Assembly: GCA_944470555.2 (NCBI GenBank)
Contig: OX104127.1
Span: forward strand, 143,052,786-143,116,785
DNA from: Heterobilharzia americana
Taxonomy: Eukaryota; Platyhelminthes; Trematoda; Strigeidida; Schistosomatidae
Direction: 5' to 3'
Length of the DNA: 64,000 nucleotides
In this document: positions 31,408 to 40,930 of the stretch, piece by piece
Layout of the letters: each line of letters begins with the position of its first letter
Numbering within the stretch: the first letter of the stretch is position 1
Made by a program: the position numbers and the translations under genes
Notes under the pieces: model-generated
Databases searched by the model: none
The model's input: the letters and a program-made list of their open reading frames with translations, nothing else
What the model was told of the DNA's origin: nothing

Positions 31408-31830
31408 GTTCACCTTCAATCATCAATCAGTTTCATTTACTATTATAACTTACATCTGTATTAAGACACTGGATATGATTACAGTACAGTTGGAGTTGAA
31501 CATGTACACGTAATCAACAATTTTATCTGATCAAATAAGGCAACGTTGTGTCCAGCATTGAGTCAAGAATCGAATGTGGAGTCAGCTGTAGTGCGTATGC
31601 GATTAAATGTTGCGCTACTGTTTTGGTTAGGGGAAATGTAGGGGGAACAGTCAGTGTGTGGGTTCGAATGTCTGGCCATTTGTAAAATCTCATAGTTGAA
31701 TTTAGAGCCAAATATGTCAAATATGAGGCCAAATGCCAGGTCAAAGTACATCGTGCAAGAAATAGTAAAAATGCTTGACGTTTTTTTATAGTGATTGGTC
31801 CAACATTACCCTATTTTGCCGAACGACAAT
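31408..31830 (+). repeat. Long direct repeat DR-1, copy b
   Basis: Same orientation as 25,668-26,120. It has a 17-base insertion (TTGAATTTAGAGCCAAA region near 31,698) and a replaced segment between 31,765 and 31,795 relative to copy a. Confidence 0.85.
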
Positions 31831-32035
31831 ACTGACTGGAAAATGTCCCATTTTCTTAGAAAATGGCAACTACATTAGTAGTAAAAGGCTTTAAGCAAAG
31901 GTGGGATGAGTAAATATAGAATCTAGTAGAGGAATTTTGTAGAAGGAGTCACGTTTTTTTTTCACTTTGGTATTTGTTCAGCAAAGGATTTGTTGAACGT
32001 TAGTTTATTTTTTCAAACAAAATGTAGACATCTAT
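31831..32035. other. No gene recognised
   Basis: Nothing recognised. Confidence 0.4.
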
Positions 32036-32460
32036 AACTAGCATGATCATTCAGACTATCTGAGATAGCTATCGTCTGGCAGACTTGCATTGATACTAGT
32101 TGACTACTGATGATGAGAAGAAAAGCTTGGCGGTGATGGATTCGAACCAGTGACCACCTGACCGGCGACTAGATCTTAATTCCCCTTCAATCAGCAAAAG
32201 TTTAGTCTGACTGCTGTATGAATTCGTGATGTGTTACTGCCAGTTGATCGTACTTGCACTGCCTGCCTAGTCAGGACTTCTCATTCCAATCCAAATCAAC
32301 TGGAATTAAAGAGGGGGGGGTATCATATTCGTTTTGACTATGTGAGACAGTTGTGGTTTGGGAGACTTGTAGTGATGTTGGGTGATGAATGAAGATAAAA
32401 TAAAAAGCTGGATCATAACGGGATTTGAACTAGCCGCCACCAACCAACATGTACATATCA
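32036..32460 (-). repeat. Two S2-type units, minus strand
   Basis: First unit 32,060-32,200: CTATCTGAGATAGCTATCGTCTGGCAGACTTG and TGGATTCGAACCAGTGACC (reverse B box). Second unit 32,330-32,455: GACTATGTGAGACAGTTGTGG and GGATTTGAACTAGCCGCCACC. A related unit is at 48,060-48,185. An eight-base G run lies at 32,313-32,320. Confidence 0.55.
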
Positions 32461-32699
32461 TTGGAGAAAGTTTTCTTCGAAATGATTGTTTCTTGATACC
32501 TTAAAAACATTACATTTCAATGGATTGACCAACAAATAATACGTGTTACAAACCTAAGATTAAATGAAGTAAAGTTTGATAGTATTTATTTGGATAAGAA
32601 CACAGTACACAACAATGAAAAATCTAAAGAGAATAACAAGATCATATTTGATGTTGTTTTTTTATCATGATTTCATTTTTTATGATTATAATTGGTTTG

Positions 32700-33128
32700 A
32701 CTGCCCACGCTGGCTCGTTAGTGAAGATCAGATGGTCACAAAGAATAAACAACAAGGAACTGTGGTGTGGCAGGCAACGAACCAACCAACAAGTTATCAC
32801 TCAACAAATATACACTGGAAGGAAGTGTAGGTGTAGATGGATTGGACATACACTGAGAAGGTCGATTGGTGACATGACGCGTCAGGCCAGTGCAGGCCAG
32901 GCCAGGCATGGAGGTTGCTTGAGTGGAACTCAGATGGGAAACGATGAGTTGGGTGTCCGAGGTGAGGCGAGGTGAGGGTGAGATGGAGTTGATGGTGTGA
33001 GGAAGAAATGAGAGGTTGTGGACAATGGTGGAGCCAGGTAGAAATGTTTGTAGAGAAGAGAGTGGGATGTAGACGTTCTAGTGAATCCCTATGTTCCATT
33101 AGGAACTCAAGGGACAAATAATAATAAA
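32700..33128 (+). mobile_element. RTE LINE, 0.43-kb 3' end
   Basis: Open frame [46 protein letters not shown], ending in the non-coding 3' part with GGTGAGGCGAGGTGAGGG and ATGTTCCATTAGGAACTCAAGGGACAAATAATAATAAA. The 5' break is at the LTARWLVSEDQM-coding stretch. Confidence 0.85.
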
Positions 33129-33149
33129 TTGGTTTGGTGGTGGTTAGCA

Positions 33150-33325
33150 GTGGAATTCAGGACTTTCGTTTCATCCTTTCTAAAACTCATCAGCTAGCTA
33201 TACATCCACGTCAGTGAGTGATTTCATCCCAACTCGGACTCGAACCCAGTACCCATCGTTTCAATCTATGAAGCGGTATCACTAGATCACTAAGGCACGA
33301 TAACCACCTCTCGTACAACGGTATT
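33150..33325 (-). repeat. S1 unit, minus strand
   Basis: CAGGACTTTCGTTTCATCC, AACTCATCAGCTAGCTATACATCCACGTCAGTGAGTGAT, CTCGGACTCGAACCCAGTACCCATCG (reverse B box), TCACTAGATCACTAAGGCACG (reverse A box). Ribozyme strands read TGATGAG and GATGAAAC with a broken stem I. Confidence 0.65.
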
Positions 33326-33469
33326 AGTTATCACTATAGAGACATCCGCATAAAAGCCCATGTGTCACCAGAGGTCCATAAATTCGACTGAGTATAACAA
33401 AAGAGAATTGTAAGTATCAACAAATATTGGTATTCTATCTAGAGATTTGTGGAGTTTTATTTATGATTT

Positions 33470-33810
33470 AAGGTTGGAATTCATCATAGACTGACATCAT
33501 TTAGAGGGACATTGGAGACCTGGAGCACTGAACAGCTGTCTCGTCCCACCATGAGACTCTTCAACAGTGTACACTCATCACCCCACCCCTAGGGATCGAA
33601 CCCAGGACCTTCAGATTCGGTGGCCAACAAGCTATCATTGAGCTACTTGGTTGGAATCCAAGTGGCTCCTATCAGTTCAGGATATAGCGCGACCTACATC
33701 TGATGTCCTCATGTTCAACTTAGTTGACTCCACTGATCACGACTTCCTATTGGAACTTCAGGAATCGCCTCTCGAAGCTAGTCACCAATGAGCATCAGAT
33801 CAGTTGGATT
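33470..33810 (-). repeat. S3 repeat, minus strand, near full
   Basis: GGTTGGAATTCATCATAGACTGACATCATTTAGAGG to TCACCAATGAGCATCAGATC with all S3 blocks, including GGGATCGAACCCAGGACCTTCAGATTCGGTGG and ATTGAGCTACTTGGTTGGAATCC. Confidence 0.8.
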
Positions 33811-33824
33811 TAGGGGTTTATGGG

Positions 33825-33945
33825 GATTTAGTGATTTTCCAAGTTATCATGGACTGACATCATTTGGAGAAACATTGGAAACCTGGGAACACTGGCAGCT
33901 GTTTCGTCCTAGTTTGTCAGTCCATAATGAATTCCAACTTCAAAA
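33825..33945. repeat. S3 end fragments, fold-back
   Basis: AGTTATCATGGACTGACATCATTTGGAG..CTGTTTCGTCCTAG is followed at once by the reverse-oriented end TGTCAGTCCATAATGAATTCC, giving a short hairpin. Confidence 0.65.
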
Positions 33946-34500
33946 AATCGCTAAATCCCCCCCCTCACAAACCCCCTCCCCCCAAAAAAAATCAATAGAA
34001 TTACAGTGTTATCTTCATGTTTACAAGTTGCTTTTTTAAAAACATTAGTCGATTTAAAAAGTAGCCATATACTTTATTACCAGTCGACTAATTTTCAATG
34101 TGTTTAGTCACTGTATATTTTTATGTTCATAAAATATGTTAATTACTTATAGGATTAGAAAAAGTGTAGGTATCATCCAAGTAATCTCCTACTTAAGTGA
34201 TTATAAAAAGTAGTTATGAACAACCAAAAATGCAACAAATATTGATCATCCCTAACCGATTTCAAGTTTTATAATAAAAATACCAAGGCAGTGATAAGAA
34301 AACTTGTGTGTAAATGTGTATACGTTTATGCTACTATATGGTATAAGTAGTTTGTTTCAGTGACAAAATACTAATTGTGATGAAGCTTTGTGAACAGGTG
34401 TGATCTAATTCGACTGTTACATGAATAAACTAAAAGACATTCGGTTTAAAAAATCAAACTGAATCGATAGGCATTCAGTAACTTTGTGTACTTTTCTTCA
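33946..34500. other. No gene; C-rich tract at 33,955-33,985
   Basis: CCCCCCCTCAC and CCCCCTCCCCCC tracts on an otherwise AT-rich background. The rest is not recognised. Confidence 0.45.
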
Positions 34501-34504
34501 GTAG

Positions 34505-34640
34505 ACAATGAGCCATGGATATCGTGTAAAAGTTAATCATACTACCTGGCTGCTTAGACCTCAATAAGTGGAGTGGTATTCGAACCCGTGATCCATCGAC
34601 TAAAAACCAGTTCCCTAAATCAATGAACCACGGCACATAA
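34505..34640 (-). repeat. S5 repeat, diverged
   Basis: ATACTACCTGGCTGC, TCAATAAGTGGAGTGGTATTCGAACCCGTGATCC and AATGAACCACGGCAC match the S5 order; here the B box (GGGTTCGAATACC on the minus strand) is well kept. Confidence 0.55.
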
Positions 34641-34714
34641 AAAGACTACATCGACTCACAACATCATATTATCTATACATTAACATAAATAAAATGCATT
34701 ATTCGATTCGTTCA

Positions 34715-34785
34715 CTGGAGACGTGCTACTGAAGCTCTATGTTCCATTAGGAACCCAAGGACTAATAATAATAACAATAATATTC
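34715..34785 (+). mobile_element. RTE LINE, minimal 3' tip
   Basis: GAGACGTGCTACTGAAGCTC, ATGTTCCATTAGGAACCC and an (ATAATAATAACA) tail: about 65 bases of element only. Confidence 0.75.
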
Positions 34786-34809
34786 GATTTATTAAAGTAG
34801 TGTAATATT

Positions 34810-35095
34810 GGTAATTTAGTTGGTTGAGGTTAGCAGAAGAATCCAGGATGAGCGTTTCCGCCTACTTCGGACTCACTGGTCAGCTGGATGTACCTGCAAC
34901 CCTAAGTGTGGTGATATTGTTCCCAACTGAGACTCGAACCTCATACCCATCGCTTCAAACTCCAAGGCCTTATCCACCATGTCACGGAGGAACGATAGCC
35001 ACATCTTGTACAATGGGTATTAGTTAGTATTATTTAATGATACGCTTGTAATTCTCCAACCAAGCAACGGAGAATAACAAGTATGTCAATAAATA
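34810..35095 (-). repeat. S1 unit, minus strand
   Basis: TTGAGGTTAGCAGAAGAATCCAGGATGAGCG, GTCAGCTGGATGTACCTGCAACC, CAACTGAGACTCGAACCTCATACCCATCGCTTCAAAC, TTATCCACCATGTCACGGAGG, CGATAGCCACATCTTGTACAATGGG, TGATACGCTTGTAATTCTCC. The ribozyme core has four extra bases (CTGACCAGTGAG). Confidence 0.75.
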
Positions 35096-35119
35096 GTGGT
35101 AGTGTAATATTATTAAAAC

Positions 35120-35295
35120 TGTCAGTTTTATTATCTGAAATCCCCGTGATTTGACAAACATGTATTGATACTGGGTGAGATAGAAATTCAGGCCATGGTA
35201 GGATTACGACCGGTGACCTCCAGGTTATTAGCCGGGTGCTTTATCAAATCATCGCAAAGTCCAGAGTGGATGGCCAGTGTGAATACAACCAAGTA
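35120..35295 (-). repeat. S2-type unit, minus strand
   Basis: GATTTGACAAACATGTATTGATACTGGGTGAG, GGATTACGACCGGTGACCTCCAGG (reverse B box), GGGTGCTTTATCAAATCATCG. Confidence 0.5.
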
Positions 35296-35339
35296 ATAAT
35301 GATACGTCACAAATTCCATCATTGAAGTAGAATAAAAGT

Positions 35340-35465
35340 TTGGTTAGTAGTCGGGTCTCGTAGTTCAGTGAGTACAGCCTCGGGCTAGGAACCTGATAGT
35401 CACTGGTTCCGACTACTAAGAGTCATTTGGATAAAATGTGAATATTAAAAATTGAATCGATTGGT
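35340..35465 (+). repeat. S2 tRNA-like head
   Basis: GGGTCTCGTAGTTCAGTGAG (A box) and CACTGGTTCCGACTAC (altered B box). Confidence 0.55.
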
Positions 35466-35770
35466 TTATCTTTTAAATATCGTTTGTTCAAATTCGCTCT
35501 ACTGGTTGTAAAACTTCAATTTGAAAAATTGTCTTCAAAAGTAGACAAAATGTAAGTATAGCAGCAATTACTTCTGTCTGAATGAAATGACATTAATTGC
35601 TTCGAAATGAATTAATGAGTAAATTCTATAAATCACTTATTTCCCGCTTCAGCACTGTCACCACTAATAACTTTGGTATCATGTATCAGTAGCCAAGACA
35701 AAGTAATAATCAGTTTTAAGCTCATGTTTTCTTCACCAAAACGAGTAAAAATAAAGAGCAAGTCTTTATT
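35466..35770. other. No gene recognised
   Basis: Nothing recognised. Confidence 0.4.
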
Positions 35771-35774
35771 CAGC

Positions 35775-35930
35775 AAGCCTAAATGGCTTAGTGGATAACG
35801 CTTCGGCGTTTGGAGCGATGGTTACATGGGTTCGAGTCTCAGTGGAGACAACATCAGGTACATCCAGCTGACGAGTCCCAAATAGACGAAACGCGAATCA
35901 TGGATTCCTCTGCTAGTCACTAAGATAAAT
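35775..35930 (+). repeat. S1 unit, best-kept tRNA head plus hammerhead
   Basis: AAATGGCTTAGTGGATAACG (A box), GGAGCGATGG, TGGGTTCGAGTCTC (B box, 35,828-35,840), GTGGAGACAACATC, then the ribozyme and CCTCTGCTAGTCAC. Outer flanking half absent. Confidence 0.8.
35856..35908 (+). ncRNA. Hammerhead ribozyme fold, core strands intact
   Basis: CAGGTACATCCAGCTGACGA then GTCCCAAATAGACGAAACGC and GAATCATGGATTC. CUGACGAG (35,868-35,875) and GAAAC (35,888-35,892) match the invariant core. Stem II is GUC/GAC with loop CCAAAUA, stem I is AUCCA/UGGAU with one mismatch next to the core, and the cleavage triplet is ATC (cut after 35,899). Stem III is very short, as known for schistosome hammerheads. This is the most plausible active copy in the window. 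Confidence 0.6.
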
Positions 35931-36114
35931 ACAAGGTACTTTCATATTACGTATTTTATTGTGATACGCATATGTTTTTGAAAAGACTTTTTCACGAATG
36001 TCTAGAGATGGGGGGACAGGTAGTGAAAAGATGTAGCACTTTTGAACATTGGACATGTGTTTCACTCGAAGCTTGATACTTACACCGTGCGATCTGTTGG
36101 AAAAATTTAGATTT

Positions 36115-36505
36115 ACTTTTTCATTTGGAGAACTACTGAAAAACTGGGAGCACTGAATAGCTGTTTCCTCCTAGCTCAGAACTCCTCAGCAGCATGCACA
36201 CATGACGCTGCACCACCAGGGACACAACTGAGCGCCTTCTGGGTTCATATCAAACGCTTTAAACTGTCACTTAATGAGTTTGAGTTCAATGGTTCATAGT
36301 TTCTTACTCTTTAATGTCAATTCATGAGTTAGGGCCCCTATCTACCAAGGTCTTCAGTTGACGTCCACTTCACTTCCAACTTGTTGACCCTACAGGTCAT
36401 GGCTTCTCGTTAGAACGTCAGGATATCTATCTCGAAGCGAGTGACTAGTGAGTACTATGCAGTAATGTAGACTGATATCAGTCCGTGATAAATACTACCT
36501 CAAAA
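36115..36505 (-). repeat. S3 repeat, minus strand
   Basis: TGGGAGCACTGAATAGCTGTTTCC, CTCCTCAGCAGCATGCACACATGACG, TTTCTTACTCTTTAATGTCAATTCATG, TCTTCAGTTGACGTCCACTTCACTTCCAAC, GGTCATGGCTTCTCG, GAGTACTATGCAGTAATG, TCAGTCCGTGATAAATACTACC. Confidence 0.8.
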
Positions 36506-36524
36506 ATTAAATCTCCATAACCAA

Positions 36525-36526
<2 letters not shown>

Positions 36527-36557
<31 letters not shown>
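36527..36557. repeat. (TA)n microsatellite
   Basis: About 30 bases of TA dinucleotide repeat directly after the S3 copy. Confidence 0.9.
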
Positions 36558-36896
36558 GACTACTTGATCAGCTGATGAGTCTAGTCTAGTCTGAAGTACC
36601 ATAGAAAATGGGAAAATACCGTTAAGCTAAACAGCATGACATTGTATTAATCATATGATTACTGGATAGGCAATTATTATTATCTGACTTCACTTCCGAA
36701 AAACAAAATTACAAATCTCATTTGGAGTCGGAGATTGTGCTGATAAAACTAAGCGTATACAAACTGATTGAAACAATTGAAATTGTCTAAAATGTCTACA
36801 AATAATGCAATCGACAAAAGACAGATAACTGAGTCAAGAAGATTTTCTTTACAATGAATCCTTTTCATCAACTGTACATTCATGTACAAATGTAAG

Positions 36897-37080
36897 TTAT
36901 ATCAGTATAAACGTCAACATTTTTGAAGTAAATACTTCCAACGTATCGTATAGAAGTCTGATTAGAGCTTCTCTTTTGTGGAAATAATTGAAAACTACAT
37001 TACCATAGAACATATAGAACAGGTAGAAATTATGTAGTTCATTGCAGTGAGAAAAATTGAAACTACTCAGTTTGAACACC
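36897..37080 (-). CDS. Possible last exon of an unrecognised minus-strand gene
   Basis: A good acceptor (TATATTTGTATTAATCTCAG) precedes 60 codons and TAA. The frame starts with one base that completes an AGG codon left by the 39,576 exon. Product: VFKLSSFNFSHCNELHNF, YLFYMFYGNVVFNYFHKREA, LIRLLYDTLEVFTSKMLTFI. It is hydrophobic and aromatic with two His-rich spots and has no known domain. Sequence is unique in the window. The upstream donor (AAG, then GTAGTT) is weak, so the link is tentative. Confidence 0.3.
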
Positions 37081-37304
37081 CTGAGATTAATACAAATATA
37101 GCTGATACCTAGTGTCAACTTTTCACTCAGTCCCTGGTATTTGTGAAGTCATGTAATCAAATCTTGACATGAATTGATATAAACTGGTATATACAGAGAC
37201 ATCAGCAGTTAAATAGGACAACACAAGGTCATCAAAAATTGTTTATCGGATTACAAGGTTAATACTTGGTAGTTACTAGGTAACTGAGTGTTAATCTATA
37301 AATT

Positions 37305-37460
37305 ACTATTAATTGACATACTTGTAATTCTCCGTTTTTTTATTGAATCGAATTATTCTACCTGTGTTGGCATATGGGCTCCTATGCGGATGCCTCGATA
37401 TTGCCTGAATGAAACTCGAGTCCTGGATTCATTTGCTAGCCACAACCAACCAAATCTGTG
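37305..37460 (-). repeat. S1 outer-half fragment
   Basis: ACATACTTGTAATTCTCCG, ATCGAATTATTCTACCTGTG, GGCTCCTATGCGGATGCCTCGATATTGCC, jumping to GAAACTCGAGTCCTGGATTC (a piece of the plus-strand ribozyme end), so a fold-back remnant. It lies inside the proposed 2.5-kb intron. Confidence 0.6.
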
Positions 37461-37860
37461 AATAAGTAAGTAAGACAGCCCTTTTGAAATCATTAATTAA
37501 AGAGTGAGGAAGGGGATGAACATAACTGTGTTCATAAATGAAACAAAACAAATTAGTATTCATCAGTTGCAGCCTATGTAATCATCTCTGCAAGAGTTAG
37601 TGAATAGGTGGATCAAAGTAAAAATCTTCGTAAAAGAAAGTCTTTCTTAGTGCTTTATTCAGTCGACTCTTGAATATCTCTGCCGTTGTTTCTTCTTGAA
37701 ATTCAATATTCGTAAATAGTATCTCCTGTAGAATCGTAGGGCTTCGAAGCTTAAGCTTCATATCCCTCTAAATGAATCTTGAAAGATAACCATTCTGGAT
37801 GAGCACATTTTTTGAGTACTTCCAACTCCTTATTTACTGCATCATCTGTACAAATTTTTC
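37461..37860. other. No gene recognised
   Basis: Intron-like AT-rich sequence; no repeat recognised. Confidence 0.35.
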
Positions 37861-37864
37861 TAAT

Positions 37865-38025
37865 TCTTGTGATAGCCGTGGAACCTGAAGTTCATGGGTT
37901 CGATGTCTGGTAGGTTGGGTTCATGGATGCTCACTGCTGACGAGTCCATAGTGGAACGAAACAGCTGTCCACTGCTCCAATGTTCCTCCAGTTGATATCA
38001 GTCCATGATGAATACCAACCTGAAA
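37865..38025 (+). repeat. S3 3' half, plus strand
   Basis: GATAGCCGTGGAACCTGAAGTTCATGGGTTCGATGTC (B box), CTGACGAGTCCATAGTGG, TGTCCACTGCTCC, CAGTTGATATCAGTCCATGATGAATACCAACC. Confidence 0.7.
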
Positions 38026-38339
38026 TTAATTAATAAATCTCCTCAAACCTCCAAACTGAATAAATTTATTCTATTTCTTTCTTTGCCCAGTTGAACTTAA
38101 CTCTGTAAATTGCTACATCTTGTCGATTACAGATATGCTTCCTGTAAATCAATATTTTCAGTGAATTATCCGGTCTTCTAAACAAAACGTCTAAAAACTA
38201 AATTACTTTCAGTTTTCATAAAGAATTTAACTGACTTGTGATATTCATTGAAATTCTGCAGTTTAACTTTATGGTTATTGTTCTTCCCATAGATGATGAA
38301 TTTCTTATATAGATGAAAGCAGTCGACTTAAAAAGCTAT

Positions 38340-38530
38340 TTCTGATATTATTTAGTTGATAGTTGGTAGCAGGGGAAACGAGGACATACATTCCGTCGGA
38401 TATGGGATCGGTCAACTGGATGAACCAAGTGCATCTGAGTGAGCGATGTCTTCACCACTTAAACTCAACCTATCTCCCATCGCTTCAAACTCATATCTTC
38501 TAAGTGATAAGACCTCCTTCTTCCTACAAC
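38340..38530 (-). repeat. Diverged S1 unit
   Basis: GTAGCAGGGGAAACGAGGACATACATTCCGTCGG, GGATCGGTCAACTGGATG, CATCTGAGTGAGCGATGTC, CATCGCTTCAAACTCATATC; matches S1 order with heavy decay. Confidence 0.5.
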
Positions 38531-38739
38531 CTCTGTCAGTTGCTTTTTATGGATACATTAATATATTGTCTATTTCAGAATAGGGAGGAATTCCACCAAG
38601 AGTTTCCACAGAAATGAAAGGAAGGATAGTATCGAGAGATTCTCTCCTTCCTGCGATCGATTCGGGTCAGTTAAACAGGCAGCAGAAAGTTAAAAATATC
38701 GAAACAAAGAACTAGTTAAGATTACTAACATGCAACATT

Positions 38740-39520
38740 AATGAAATGATATCCAAACAACGCTATCAACAACAACAAACTCCAATCACCATGAAAGGGA
38801 GAAACTTAAAGGAAGTAACCTCCTTCACCTACACCTACCTACGAAACACTGTTTCAACTACAGAAGGCACAGACACAGACGAGGATGTCAAAGTCACAAT
38901 CGGAAAAGCAAGACAGGTGTTCATTAACCTGAAACCAGTGTGGAGATCTACTTCACTCCACTCAGCATAAAGTGTGAACAATATCCAGATTTTCAATACC
39001 AATGTCGGTCATGTCACTGCTTCTATGTGATGGTTGAGAGACTTGGCGGTGCGTTACGAAGGGGATTTCCAACAAACTACAGAAATTCATCAACAACTAC
39101 CACCTACACTGACTCGTTACTGAAGATCAGATGGATTGTCATAATAAAAAGAATAAACAACAAGGAACTGTGGTGTGGCAGGCAACAAACCAACCAACAA
39201 GTTATCACTCAACAAATATGCACTGGAAGGAAGTGTAGATGGAGATGGATTGAGCATACACTGAGAAGGTGGATTGGTGACATCACGTGCCAGACCAGGC
39301 CAGTTGCTCGAGTGGAACCCAGATGGGAACGACGAGTTGGGTGTCCGAGGTGAGGCGAGGTGAGGGTGATATGGAGGAGATGGTGTGAGGAGGAAATGAG
39401 AGGTTGTGGGCAGTGGTGGAGCCAGGTCGAAAAGATTTCAGAGAAGAGAGTGGAATGTAGACGTACTACTGAAGGAGTATGTTCCATTAGGAACTCAAGG
39501 ACTAATAATAATAACATTAA
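38740..39520 (+). mobile_element. RTE LINE, 0.78-kb 3' end
   Basis: Starts in KGRNLKEVTSFTYTYLRNTV (38,790-) and runs through TGTDEDVK-type and CEQYPDFQYQCRSCHCFYVM to [40 protein letters not shown] (39,150-39,290). It ends CATTAGGAACTCAAGGACTAATAATAATAACATT. Nearly the same as 41.78-43.03 kb on the other strand. Frames are mostly open but lack the RT core. Confidence 0.85.
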
Positions 39521-39575
39521 TGAAAGAGATTAGAATAGATACTTTGAGTGAGTTTATTCCTTGAAAAATAACTAC

Positions 39576-39814
39576 CTTCCTAGTAGATATTCCTTCATTA
39601 TCATGCCATCAAAATTTGTTTTCGGCACAATGTTGTTTCCAAATACTCCAAATAAGATAGTTGAAAACTCACTGGATAAAGGAGAGACTGTACTGATTAC
39701 GTGATTACCACCATTTTTACCTTTTAAGACATATGGTCTACACCAATAATATTGTCGTTTAGGACAAAATTTTCGCTTAAGCACACAGCATCAAACTTTT
39801 ATTAATCTGTTCAC
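39576..39814 (-). CDS. Possible internal exon of the unrecognised minus-strand gene
   Basis: Acceptor CAATCCTCTTCAG precedes 79 codons plus two bases. Phase 0 continues from the exon ending at 39,870. Codons: VNRLIKV, then an in-frame TGA (39,793-39,791), then CCVLKRKFCPKRQYYWCRPY, VLKGKNGGNHVISTVSPLSS, EFSTILFGVFGNNIVPKTNF, DGMIMKEYLLG. The composition looks protein-like and no repeat covers it. The TGA implies a nonsense allele, a pseudogene, or that the exon starts later (TGCTTAAG before CGAAAA). No family recognised. Confidence 0.35.
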
Positions 39815-39869
39815 CTGAAGAGGATTGACTTTTATATACTTGGACTGAGATGATTCTAGTATTACTTAC
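39815..39869 (-). other. Possible 55-bp intron
   Basis: Starts GTAAGTAATACTAG and ends AATCCTCTTCAG, both strong splice signals, 55 bases apart. Very short introns of about this size are characteristic of schistosome genes. TACTAG could be part of the branch region. Confidence 0.5.
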
Positions 39870-39971
39870 CTTGTCACTAAAACCGTACATACATTTGGTG
39901 AATGAGGCTGGAAATATTGTTTTGCCATGAAAATCGATTACACGTATAATTTGGGTTTTTGTTGGGATTTC
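39870..39971 (-). CDS. Possible upstream exon of the unrecognised minus-strand gene
   Basis: Open in phase 0 up to GACAAG at the donor: KTQIIRVIDFHGKTIFPASF then TKCMYGFSDK. The 5' edge is not defined, because the S3 repeat begins at about 39,972 and no clear acceptor is visible before it. No domain recognised. Confidence 0.35.
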
Positions 39972-40330
39972 TTGATTTCAAGTTGGTATTCATTATGAAC
40001 TGACACCATCTGGAGCAAAACTGGGAACCTGAGAGCGCTGGACGCTTGCTTTGTCCCCCTATGGGACTCCTTAGCAATGCACGTATGTGAACACGACCTA
40101 CCAGGGATCGAAATTAAGACCAGTATATTACCATTGAATCATCGGATCGGAATCCGATGGTCCATATTTCCAACTTCAGCCAGTTCACAACATAGCGCGA
40201 CCATGACTCAATGTCATCGTTGAGTAGTTATCCTCACCTCACCAGGTTCGCCACACCAGTCATGACTTTTCTTTGGAACGTTTAGAAACAATATCTCGTT
40301 CTGTTACTAATTCCATTTAGAAGTTAATTG
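39972..40330 (-). repeat. S3 repeat, minus strand
   Basis: TTTCAAGTTGGTATTCATTATGAACTGACACCATCTGG to TTTGGAACGTTTAG, with CAGGGATCGAAATTAAGACC (reverse B-box side) and CATTGAATCATCGG. Confidence 0.75.
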
Positions 40331-40334
40331 GAAT

Positions 40335-40530
40335 CTTAGTTTTACGGTATCGTTTATCACGGACTGACATCGGCTGGAAAGCCACCGAAAACTTAGAGGC
40401 ACTGAACAGTTGTTTCTTTCCAACACAAGACTCCTCAGCAGTACGCACCCACGAACCCACCCTGTTAGGGACTGAACTTAGGACCTTCAGGTTTCACGGT
40501 AGACACGTTAACAATTTACCATTGTATCAG
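40335..40530 (-). repeat. S3 repeat, partial, in tandem
   Basis: TACGGTATCGTTTATCACGGACTGACATCGGC to TTAACAATTTACCATTG; cut off at the tRNA-like head by the next unit. Confidence 0.75.
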
Positions 40531-40534
40531 AGGT

Positions 40535-40930
40535 TGGAATTCATCATGAACTGGAATCAGTTAGAGGGAAATTCTAAACCTGGAAACACTGGGCAGCTGT
40601 CTCGTCCTAGTATGAGACTCCTCACCACTGCATACCCATCACCCCACCCGACCAAAGACCGAACCCAGGACCTTCAGGTTCCGTGACCAGCAAATACCAT
40701 TGAGTCAGTGGGTTGGAATCCAGTGGTTCACATTTCCTACTTCTGTCAGTTCACGATATAGCGTGACCTACATTTAATGTCGTTGTTGAGTAACTGTCTT
40801 CATGCTCCACTGGTCACAACTTGTCATTAGGACTTCACGAATCACCTCTTAAAGTTAGTCACCAATCAGCTCTAGATTAATTCTATCTAGAGGTTTGTAG
40901 AGTTTTATTGATTGATTTCAGATTGGAATT
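40535..40930 (-). repeat. S3 repeat, minus strand, near full
   Basis: GGTTGGAATTCATCATGAACTGGAATCAG to GTCACCAATCAGCTCTAG, followed by TTTGTAGAGTTTTATTGATTGATTTCAGATTGG as in the 33.47-kb copy. Three S3 units thus stand in direct tandem. Confidence 0.8.

Noticed and set aside
25668..31830. DR-1 copies as the two LTRs of an LTR retrotransposon
   Set aside because: No TG...CA ends, primer-binding site or gag-pol sequence seen; the interior holds unrelated S1, RTE and S3 insertions and the candidate gene.
39791..39793. In-frame TGA read as selenocysteine
   Set aside because: No SECIS-like hairpin was identified and no selenoprotein family matches; a nonsense change or later exon start is simpler.
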